Source of the DNA: Parafrankia elaeagni | GTDB lineage: Bacteria; Actinomycetota; Actinomycetes; Frankiales; Frankiaceae | NCBI RefSeq assembly: GCF_000374165.1 | Contig: NZ_KB893670.1 | Span: 155,718-219,717 of the forward strand | Length of the DNA: 64,000 nt | Direction of reading: 5' to 3' | Shown here: positions 56,090 to 64,000 of the stretch, one piece after another | Numbering within the stretch: the stretch's first letter is position 1 | Layout of the letters: every line of letters starts with the position of its first letter | Position numbers and translations under genes: made by a program | Notes under the pieces: model-generated | What the model saw: only the letters and a program-made list of their open reading frames with translations | What the model was told of the DNA's origin: nothing | Databases searched by the model: none

Positions 56090-56500
56090 GTGGACCTTGA
56101 CGCTGCCCGCTCCTTCGCCCGTGGCCAGCACCGTGCCGTGCTGGCCACCGCTCGGCGTGACGGCACTCCGCAGCTCTCCCCGGTGCTTGTGGCCGTCGAC
56201 ACCACGGGGGCATTCGTGATCAGCACCCGGACGACGGCGGTGAAGACGGCGAACATCCAGCGTGAGCCGCGGGTTTCCCTGTGTGTCCTGTCCGATGGTT
56301 TCTTCGGGCCCTGGGTGCAGATCGGCGGCGTGGCCGAGATCATCCGGCTGCCGGAGGCGATGGAGCCCCTCGTCGACCACTACCGGCAGATCTCCGGCGA
56401 GCATCCCGACTGGGACGGCTACCGTGCGGCCATGGAACGCGAGCATCGCTGCCTGGTCAGGGTGACACCGACGGTGGCAGGCCCCGACCGCTCGGGATGA
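56090..56500 (+). CDS. PPOX-class F420-dependent oxidoreductase-like protein
   Basis: This 136-residue split-barrel protein has the pyridoxamine-5'-phosphate-oxidase-like fold. The blocks are RGQHRAVLATARRDGTPQLS, GAFVISTRTTAVKTANIQRE, PRVSLCVLSDGFFGPWVQIG and AEIIRLPEAMEPLVDHYRQI. Small single-domain members in actinobacteria commonly bind coenzyme F420. The substrate is unknown. The GTG at 56090 gives the standard N-terminus VDLDAARSFARG. A perfect palindrome follows the gene. Confidence 0.85.
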   Translation: MDLDAARSFARGQHRAVLATARRDGTPQLSPVLVAVDTTGAFVISTRTTAVKTANIQREPRVSLCVLSDGFFGPWVQIGGVAEIIRLPEAMEPLVDHYRQISGEHPDWDGYRAAMEREHRCLVRVTPTVAGPDRSG

Positions 56501-56506
56501 GCTTCG

Positions 56507-56540
56507 GGTCTCGACCGACCCCGCGGGGTCGGTCGAGACC
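56507..56540. terminator. 34-bp perfect palindrome between convergent genes
   Basis: The arms (17 bases each, beginning ggtctcgaccgacc) are exact complements with no spacer. It lies 7 bases after the PPOX-type stop and 18 bases from the Bax-inhibitor stop, so it probably terminates transcription from both sides. Confidence 0.82.
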
Positions 56541-56557
56541 GGCCGCGGCCCGGCGAG

Positions 56558-57367
56558 TTACTGCCGGAGCTTGGACAGCAGGCGCAGCAGCTCCAGATAG
56601 ACCCATACGAAGCCGACGAGCAGGCCGAACGCGGCCCGCCACGCCTCCTCACGCGGGGCGCCGTTCGCGACCGCCCGCTCGATGTAGTCGAAGTCGAGGA
56701 TGAACTGCAGGCTCGCGACGGCGAGGACGGCGACGCTGAACAGGATGCCCAGCGGCGAGGCGTCATTGATGATCGGCAGGTGGCTGCCGGAGACCGCCCT
56801 GACAACCAGGTCGGTGATGCCGAGCAGGACCACTCCGAGCAGCGTGCCGGTGATGATCCGCGCCATGCGGGGCGTGGCCCGTAGCCGGCCGCTGCGGTAG
56901 GCGGCGAGCATGGCCACGAAGACCAGCGCCGTGCCGAGCAGGGCCTGCAGCACGATGCCGGAGAAGGCCGACTCGTAGAACCGGGAGACCCCGCCGACGA
57001 ACAGGCCCTCGAGCGCGGCGAACAACACGACCAGAGGCGGGCTGATCCGGGAACGGAACGAGATCACGAGGCTCAGGGCCAGCGCGGCGACAGCCGCGCC
57101 CAGCGCGATGCCCGGCGAGTCCGGCGAGAGGTACCAGCCCACCCCCGCGCCGACGAGCATCACCGCGAACACGCCGAGCGTGTGCATGACCACGTCGTCG
57201 AAGGTCAGCCCGCCCCGCGGCGGGGCCGGCGGCGCGGGCGGGAAGCCCGGGCCCTGCGGCCACGGACCGGGCTGCCAGGGCCCCGGGGGCGGAGGCGGCA
57301 CGGGCGACCTCGTCTGCCCGAAACCGGACCGGGTGAACGCCGGATTGGACGAGTGCAGCTCTGCCAT
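56558..57367 (-). CDS. Bax inhibitor-1 / YccA-family membrane protein
   Basis: This 269-residue protein has a Pro/Gly-rich N-terminus of about 50 residues. Seven helices follow, with TFDDVVMHTLGVFAVMLVGA, PLVVLFAALEGLFVGGVSRF, GIVLQALLGTALVFVAMLAA and ASLQFILDFDYIERAVANGA. These match bacterial Bax-inhibitor-1 members. The DFDYIE segment carries the conserved acidic residues linked to a pH-dependent calcium leak in studied homologues. The N-terminal extension is typical for actinobacterial members. The ATG at 57367 was chosen from the family. Confidence 0.9.
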   Translation of the reverse strand: MAELHSSNPAFTRSGFGQTRSPVPPPPPGPWQPGPWPQGPGFPPAPPAPPRGGLTFDDVVMHTLGVFAVMLVGAGVGWYLSPDSPGIALGAAVAALALSLVISFRSRISPPLVVLFAALEGLFVGGVSRFYESAFSGIVLQALLGTALVFVAMLAAYRSGRLRATPRMARIITGTLLGVVLLGITDLVVRAVSGSHLPIINDASPLGILFSVAVLAVASLQFILDFDYIERAVANGAPREEAWRAAFGLLVGFVWVYLELLRLLSKLRQ

Positions 57368-57694
57368 CGGCCTGGACCTCCCCAGCAGCCCGCGTGGGCG
57401 ACCTGCCGCACGACGATCGCACAGTACAACGGCCCCGCCCCGCCCACCGTTCCGCCCAGGTGCGCGGGGCGACCCTCGTGCCACGGGCGGTTGACCGGTG
57501 CCTGGCCGCGCGGCCGGGCCGCAGCCAAGCCAGACATATCGGAAGAAGGCGCGGCGCACAGCCACAGAGATCCACTGGATCAGAAACGAGCCGCTGGCAG
57601 TCGCTCTTCAGACAAAGCGCCCTTAGGCGTCGCCAGCGTCCGGCCGACCGCCGGCCTCAGGGGCAATAGGAGGCAGACGGTTGCCATTGATAGG

Positions 57695-57769
57695 TGCCGG
57701 TGGTCGGAGTCGAACCGACACTCGAGCTGTTTTTAGGACAGCCTCCTCTACCTGTTGGGATACACCGGC
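57695..57769 (-). tRNA. tRNA-like gene, anticodon UAA by position, unusual
   Basis: A 75-base cloverleaf can be folded by hand. The acceptor stem is GCCGGTG/CACCGGC (7 bp) with A73. The D-arm has TCC/GGA with GG in the loop. The anticodon stem GCTGT/ACAGC encloses CCTAAAA, the variable loop has 6 bases, and the T-arm is GTCGG-TTCGACT-CCGAC. Position 34-36 reads UAA (Leu). However, position 33 is C instead of the almost universal U, and the short variable loop does not fit a class II leucine tRNA. It does not encode CCA. It may be a pseudo-tRNA or a specialised tRNA. Confidence 0.7.
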
Positions 57770-57784
57770 TCATGCACATCGCTG

Positions 57785-59406
57785 ATGTTTCTACCACGCT
57801 ACGTAGGGTCTGGGAATAACGCATCGCGGGAAAAGTCGTACGGAGCGGCCGACCCGGATCATTTCGTGACTCCTGGTGACGACAGCGACGCGCTCGCCGT
57901 CATCTCGCGCCAAGCGGTCACGCGTCGATTCGCTTCCGGAGGGCAGTCTCGCCCGCCGACCGGCGGGCATCCGCCGGCTCGGCACCGGGGCCCTGGCGAC
58001 TCCGGCTCACCCCGGCTCACCCCGGTCACCCACCGCCCAGAAGCACGGGCCCGCACCAGCGAAGATCAAGGATACCGAAGCCGACGGCTCACATCCGCAC
58101 AGGTCCGGGCCGGATCCCGCGGCAGTCGGGGCCCCGGCGTACAACGGCTCACCGGCATCCGCCGTCGTGTCCGACGGCACGGCCGGCTCCGGCGACAGCC
58201 CGCAGTCCTCACTTCACAGCCGGCTGTTGCAGGTCGGCCGCCGAGCAGGGCACGCGTTCCTCCCCGGGCCGAGGCCGGACCCGACACCGGCCCACGCCGA
58301 AGCGGGTCGGCGGCCGGCGACGATGGCGGACGCCGGAGCGGATACCGGAGCCAACGCCGCCGCGGGCCCGGTGAGGACACCGGGCGGAGGCGTCGGCCCC
58401 GACGCCGGGACGGGCACCTGGTGGGCGCGAACCGGGGGCGGGGGCCAGGCCCGGACGGTCCGACCGTTCCCGCCGGCGACAGCGGTCGGACCGTCACAGA
58501 CAGGCAGCACCCGCCGGGCGCCGTCGCGGCTGCCGGCGGACCCGACATGGAAAACAATCCGACGCCCCGCCGAAATCGCTGGCGGCTTCCGCCAGGGGCG
58601 CCGCGCGGCGAGGCCGACGACGCAGGGCGCATGTACCCGTGTTATTCACCTCCAGTCGAATGGAACAATGCGTCGCTCTGTCGGTGCGGCCCGGATTAGA
58701 CCCCTCGCGCTCACCCGCGCTTTGCCCATGTCTCTCACCCAGGTGCGCCAGGAACGCACCGCCATCCATCCGAGAGGGCCGGCGGACAGCTCTGCTCCAG
58801 CTTTCTCGGCTGGCATCGGCGCGATACCCGGCCCCGGCGATCGGGCCGCCCGTCGGAGTGGGAAGGCGGCCGGGCGGAGGCCCTCTCCGCACGGTTCGAC
58901 CGCTCCCGCACACCGGGCACGCGAGTGCCTCACGCTGTCCGAGGCACCAGGGTGACGCTGGCCACATCTGAACGAAAGCGCAACACGAAGGCAACACTTT
59001 CCGCGAGGGATCCGGGACGGACCGCGAGCGCGGCCCCCCGGGATCGCCCACGTCCCGGACGGGTCCGGATGCGATGCCTGGCCCGCAATCCCGTCCGGCG
59101 GAGTTCGGCTACGCAATCCACGGACAACAATGAGCTGCCGGATGAACCCTCTTCTGGGCCGAAAACCTTCTCCGCGAAGAGAAGCCTCTCGACGAAAACG
59201 AGGTCGCGGGCCGGGCCCGCAGCACGCACTTCATCGGGATCGGGCGATCGGCCCGGGCAGCCATCCGGCGAAAAAAGTGATCTGCCCCACTGTTCTCGGC
59301 GCCGGAACAAGGTCTGGCCGGGCAATACTGTGCGCGGAGGATTCCGACGGCGCGCGTTACCGACTTCCGCCACAGCGTCGCCCGGCCGTCGCCGGCCTCC
59401 CGGCCG
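57785..59406. other. 1.6-kb stretch without a recognisable gene
   Basis: Open frames exist on both strands, but all are Arg/Pro/Gly/Ala-rich and no protein family is visible. The patch at 58630-58680 is less GC-rich. The stretch lies downstream of a decayed uracil-DNA glycosylase and may contain decayed genes or lineage-specific sequence. I see no repeat array or RNA in it. Confidence 0.5.
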
Positions 59407-59731
59407 TCACGAGTGGTCATCCGCCCGAGCGTGACCGGCCGCCGCGGCGAGGACCATGTCGAGCAGACGCAACAGCTCGAGGTCCCGGACGAGCCACGGT
59501 CGGCAGGTGTCACGTTCGGCCGGGGTCGGCCTGTTCGCCCTCCCGCCAGGCCACCAGCCGCGGGCAGGCCCGGCACACCGACATCCAGGCGTCCAGGTCG
59601 GCGCAGCCGGCGGCCGTCGCGGCAAGGTCCGCGACCTGCTCGGAGGCTTGGGCGACCGGGGTCGACGCCGTCGCGGGGTCCTCCGGCCGTCCCGCCCCGG
59701 GAGCGGCGGGCCCGCGGGCCGGGTCTGTCAC
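59407..59731 (-). pseudogene. Uracil-DNA glycosylase remnant (UdgB-like), deleted and frameshifted
   Basis: From the GTG at 59731 the frame reads to LDAWMSVCRACPRLVAWREG, the N-terminal Fe-S-type Cys region of family 4/5 uracil-DNA glycosylases, then stops. The adjacent frame continues NRPTPAERDTCRPWLVRDLE followed by LLR, a segment that in intact enzymes lies about 85 residues further on. The sequence ends at 59407 without the C-terminal catalytic part. So an internal deletion, a frameshift and a C-terminal loss have destroyed the gene. It is the last gene of the eno-ftsB-DUF501-ppx unit, 31 bases after ppx. Confidence 0.75.
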
Positions 59732-59762
59732 ACGATGCGGGTCGTCCGCGTCTCGGTGCCGT

Positions 59763-60737
59763 TCACCGGGCGCCGGACCCCACCACTCCGCCGGATCCCA
59801 CCACTCCGCCGAGCGACAACGCGATGCCGTCCAGGATGTCCCGCTCGCTGGCGATCACCGCGGTGGTGCCGGAACGTTCGACCAGGGTCCGCAGCACGAG
59901 CGCGCCCGCGGCGATGACGTCGACCCGGCCCGGGTGCATCACCGGGAGAGCCGCGCGTTCGGCGTGGGTCATCGCGAGGAGCCGGGCGGTCACCGCGGCG
60001 ACGTCCTGCGCCGAGGTGACCATGAGGTGGATGCGGTCGGCGTCGTAGGCGGGCAGGTCGGCGGCAAGCGCGGCCACCGTCGTCACCGTGCCGGCGACCC
60101 CCACCAGGGTGGTGGCGGTGGTGATCGGGACGACGCGCTCGGCCTGGTCGAACGCCGCGTTCACGTCGGCCACGATCGCGGCCACCTGGGCGGGGGTGGG
60201 CGGGTCGTCGTGGAGGTGCCGCTCGGCCATGCGCACACAGCCCACGTTCACCGAGATCGATTCACGGACGCCACCCACGTCGCCGAGGACGAGCTCCGTC
60301 GATCCGCCGCCGATGTCGGCCAGCAGGATCGGCGTGGAGACACCGTCGAGGTCGCCGATCGCGCCGGCGAACGACAGCGCGGCCTCCTCGTCGCCGCTGA
60401 TCACCTCGGGGTCCACGCCGAGGATCGCGCGGACGCCGTCCACCAGGTCCGCGCGGTTACGGGCGTCCCGGGTGGCGCTGGTCGCCACCATGCGCACGCG
60501 TGACGCGCCCAGCCGGTCGATCTCGCCGGCATAGTCGCGCAGCGCGGCGAGCGTCCTGGCCAGCGCGTCCGGGGCGAGCTCTCCGGTGCGGTCGACCCCC
60601 GCTCCCAGCCGCACGATCTCCATCCGACGGGTGAGTTCGTGCAGGCGGCCGCCGGAGCCGCCGGCTCCCTCGTCCACCTCGGCGACGAGCAGGCGGATGG
60701 AGTTGGTACCGCAGTCGATCGCGGCGACACGGGTCAT
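59763..60737 (-). CDS. ppx: Ppx/GppA-family phosphatase (exopolyphosphatase)
   Basis: This 324-residue ASKHA-fold enzyme hydrolyses polyphosphate or pppGpp. The phosphate-1 motif AAIDCGTNSIRLLVAE is at the N-terminus, MVATSATRDARNRADL near residue 85, SGDEEAALSFAGAIG near 117 and the phosphate-2 motif LLADIGGGSTELVLG near 140. VGVAGTVTTVAALAADL follows. It is the short actinobacterial type lacking the C-terminal HD-like domain. Its ATG overlaps the DUF501 stop by four bases. The C-terminus ends in a duplicated GGVVGSG. Confidence 0.93.
   Translation of the reverse strand: MTRVAAIDCGTNSIRLLVAEVDEGAGGSGGRLHELTRRMEIVRLGAGVDRTGELAPDALARTLAALRDYAGEIDRLGASRVRMVATSATRDARNRADLVDGVRAILGVDPEVISGDEEAALSFAGAIGDLDGVSTPILLADIGGGSTELVLGDVGGVRESISVNVGCVRMAERHLHDDPPTPAQVAAIVADVNAAFDQAERVVPITTATTLVGVAGTVTTVAALAADLPAYDADRIHLMVTSAQDVAAVTARLLAMTHAERAALPVMHPGRVDVIAAGALVLRTLVERSGTTAVIASERDILDGIALSLGGVVGSGGVVGSGAR
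59773..59808. repeat. 18-bp tandem duplication near the ppx stop
   Basis: The unit ccgga-c/t-cccaccactccg is at 59773-59790 and 59791-59808, giving repeated GGVVGSG at the protein C-terminus eight bases before the stop. Confidence 0.92.
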
Positions 60738-61396
60738 CCGGCGGTCTCCTCTCGTCCCTGGCCGGGTCCGGCCGCACGACCGCGCGAACGCACGGGCTCC
60801 TCAGCACAGGATGCGCCGTCGGCGTCGACACAGGGCCCACGGCCCCCCCAGTCCGCGAGCGCGGCGAGGGCCTCGTCACCGAACGGGTTGACACCGGGAC
60901 CGGCGGCGAGGCTGTGGGCGACCAGCACGTGCAGGCACTTGACCCGTTCGGGCATGCCGCCCGCGCTCGGGTGGCCCGGCAGCGCGCCGCGGGCGTCACG
61001 CCGGGCCAGATAGTCCCGATGGGCGGCCGTGTAGGCAGCCGCGAGCTCGGGGTCCGTGGCCAGGCGGGCGGTCATCTCCCGCATGACCCCGGATCCTTCG
61101 AGCCGCGAGACCGCCGACGACGCCCGCGGGCAGGTCAGATAGAACAGGGTCGGGAAGGGCGTGCCGTCCTCGAGCCGCGGCGCCGTCTCGACGACGTCGG
61201 GCAGCCCGCACGAGCAGCGGTGGGCGACCCCGAGCACCGCCCGCGGCTCGCGCCCGAGCTGCCGCCGCACCGTCTCGGCCTCGGCACCAAGCCCGGTGCC
61301 GGGCTCGGTGCCGGGCTTGGTGCCGGGCCTCTCCTGCACGCCAGACGCGCCCGGCACGCCGGAAGAGGCGCCGGCGTCCGGCCGGTCGGGGCTCAC
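60734..61396 (-). CDS. DUF501 domain protein
   Basis: From the GTG at 61396 (overlapping the previous stop by four bases) this is 220 residues. After a repetitive N-terminus (KPGTEPGTGLG) comes the DUF501 domain: VRRQLGREPRAVLGVAHRCS, CGLPDVVETAPRLEDGTPFP, TLFYLTCPRASSAVSRLEGS and GMPERVKCLHVLVAHSLAAG. Conserved Cys and His residues suggest metal binding. Function is unknown. It sits between the ftsB-like gene and ppx, the usual actinobacterial order. Confidence 0.9.
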   Translation of the reverse strand: MSPDRPDAGASSGVPGASGVQERPGTKPGTEPGTGLGAEAETVRRQLGREPRAVLGVAHRCSCGLPDVVETAPRLEDGTPFPTLFYLTCPRASSAVSRLEGSGVMREMTARLATDPELAAAYTAAHRDYLARRDARGALPGHPSAGGMPERVKCLHVLVAHSLAAGPGVNPFGDEALAALADWGGRGPCVDADGASCAEEPVRSRGRAAGPGQGREETAG

Positions 61397-61794
61397 GGCT
61401 TCGCCTGCGCGGTCGGCACGGCCGGCTCGGAGAGCTGTGACCACAGCCGGTTGTACCAGGAGCCGTCGCCCGTGCCGGCGCCGGATTCCGCCCCGGCCTC
61501 CGCCGTCTGCTGGGGAGTCGTCCGCATGAGATAGGACTTCTCCCCGGGCAGCACGTAGTGCAGCCGGCGCCGCGCCTCGTCAGCCACCCACTCGGAGTCG
61601 TCGTACCGGCCGACCTGGTCACGCAGGTCGTCGACCCTGGACTGACGCTCCGCGTTGGCCCGCGTGAGCTCGGAGATCTTGGCCTGCTGCTGCAGGTACA
61701 GCCGCAGCGGGTAGGCCAGGGTCAGCACGAGCACGCAGATCACGACGGCGAGCAGCGTGGCCCGGGTGGTCAGCGCCCGGCGGCGGAACGGCAC
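61393..61794 (-). CDS. FtsB/DivIC-type septum formation protein
   Basis: This 133-residue bitopic protein has a basic N-terminus (FRRRALTTR), one transmembrane helix (ATLLAVVICVLVLTLAYPL), a coiled coil (QQQAKISELTRANAERQSRV) and the conserved WVADEARRRLHYVLPGEKSY. These are features of FtsB/DivIC proteins that help assemble the divisome at the septum. The GTG start is 7 bases after eno and its stop overlaps the DUF501 start, so the genes are one transcript. Confidence 0.92.
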   Translation of the reverse strand: MPFRRRALTTRATLLAVVICVLVLTLAYPLRLYLQQQAKISELTRANAERQSRVDDLRDQVGRYDDSEWVADEARRRLHYVLPGEKSYLMRTTPQQTAEAGAESGAGTGDGSWYNRLWSQLSEPAVPTAQAKP

Positions 61795-61801
61795 CGTCAG
61801 C

Positions 61802-63543
<1,742 letters not shown>

Positions 63544-64000
63544 CTACCGGACCCGCCCAATGGGCGGCATCAACAACGGCCCGTGGACCGGAAGTCCCGC
63601 CCGGGCGGCCAGGGGGGCGAGCGCGCCCCAGCTCTCCGCGAGCCCCCACCCCTCGGCGAGACCACCGGTGCCGCCGAACCCGCCAACACCGCCACCGCCA
63701 CCGCCGACGACGCCGGCCCGCAGCACCGCAGCGGCGCCGAGGAGCGCGGCCGGCCGTGCCCACGCACCGAGCCCGGGCCGCACCGCCGCGGCTGCCGCCT
63801 CCTCACTGGATTTCGGGACCCGCAGCCGGTCCAGCACCGACGGCTTCGGGGTCACCCGCACCCGGGGTGTCTCCCCGGCGGGCAGCCCGGCCCGGGACCA
63901 GGCGAGATCGATCGCGTGGGACAACCCGCCCAGCTCGTCGACCAGGCCGTGGCGATGCGCGTCGGCTCCTGTCCAGACGCGGCCGCGGGCCAGCTCGTGT
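63544..64000 (-). CDS. SppA / S49-type signal peptide peptidase, C-terminal part
   Basis: Only the 3' part of the gene is in the window; it enters from the right edge. The first residues read HELARGRVWTGADAHRHGLV followed by DELGGLSHAIDLA, the typical end of the catalytic domain in protease IV/SppA peptidases. The last 90 residues are low-complexity, with a Gly-rich stretch (VGGGGGGVGGFGGTGGL). These membrane-associated Ser/Lys peptidases degrade leftover signal peptides. Catalytic residues lie outside the window. Confidence 0.85.
   Translation of the reverse strand, partial: HELARGRVWTGADAHRHGLVDELGGLSHAIDLAWSRAGLPAGETPRVRVTPKPSVLDRLRVPKSSEEAAAAAVRPGLGAWARPAALLGAAAVLRAGVVGGGGGGVGGFGGTGGLAEGWGLAESWGALAPLAARAGLPVHGPLLMPPIGRVR

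Noticed and set aside
57876..58955. Plus-strand frame of about 360 codons in the gene-free gap
   Set aside because: It is low-complexity, lacks hydrophobic core segments and family motifs, and overlaps similar frames on the other strand.

Overview
This 64-kb window is chromosomal core sequence from a very GC-rich actinomycete. Many genes start with GTG. Three mycothiol-related genes are present (mshB, mca and a maleylpyruvate-isomerase-family protein), along with an F420/PPOX-type oxidoreductase, PIN-PhoH, a GTP-dependent PEP carboxykinase and the block xseA-xseB-DUF4245-glpX next to ispH and fumC. Gene content and abundant short GC-rich tandem repeats suggest a filamentous actinomycete such as Frankia or a relative; the genus is an inference. 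I see no insertion sequence, prophage, CRISPR array or rRNA.

Layout. 0-7 kb: mshB (cut by the left edge), typA, a NUDIX hydrolase, a pterin carbinolamine dehydratase, a DUF952 protein, a multi-pass membrane protein and ychF. 7-14 kb: a DUF6542-type membrane protein, a tiny Cys/His protein, a three-gene envelope-polysaccharide operon (polysaccharide deacetylase-like, membrane protein, family-4 glycosyltransferase) and a convergent fatty-acid hydroxylase. 14-24.3 kb: glpX, DUF4245, xseB/xseA divergent from ispH, then fumC, sthA, a DUF3616 protein and a degenerate NUDIX protein. 24.7-36 kb: two lipoproteins, a zinc-LID adenylate kinase, an MDMPI-family protein, a RadC/JAB protein, an internally deleted HIT gene, msrA, phoH, pckA and a hemolysin-III protein. 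36-51 kb: a conserved hypothetical, a DUF255 thioredoxin-domain protein, leuS, arfB-like, mca, greA, a MoxR AAA/VWA pair, a secreted serine protease, a small membrane protein and an alpha/beta hydrolase. 52-57 kb: an MBOAT acyltransferase with an SGNH hydrolase, several small genes and a Bax-inhibitor-1 protein. 57.7-64 kb: an odd tRNA-like gene, a 1.6-kb stretch without a recognisable gene, a wrecked uracil-DNA glycosylase, and the tightly packed unit eno-ftsB-like-DUF501-ppx, with the end of an SppA-type peptidase at the right edge.

How the genes fit together. Central carbon metabolism is prominent: eno, pckA and glpX are gluconeogenic or reversible steps, fumC belongs to the TCA cycle, and sthA balances NADH and NADPH. 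Mycothiol redox chemistry (mshB, mca, the MDMPI protein, plus msrA) forms a second theme. Envelope polysaccharide synthesis and modification (deacetylase-like/membrane/GT4 operon; MBOAT+SGNH pair) forms a third.

The most interesting observations are: a tRNA-like gene with a UAA anticodon, a short variable loop and C instead of the near-universal U33; repeated cases of tandem duplications lying exactly across stop codons; a duplicated fumC start that creates a six-residue leader ORF; two genes (HIT and UDG) that kept their N- and C-terminal parts but lost the catalytic middle; and several perfect palindromes.
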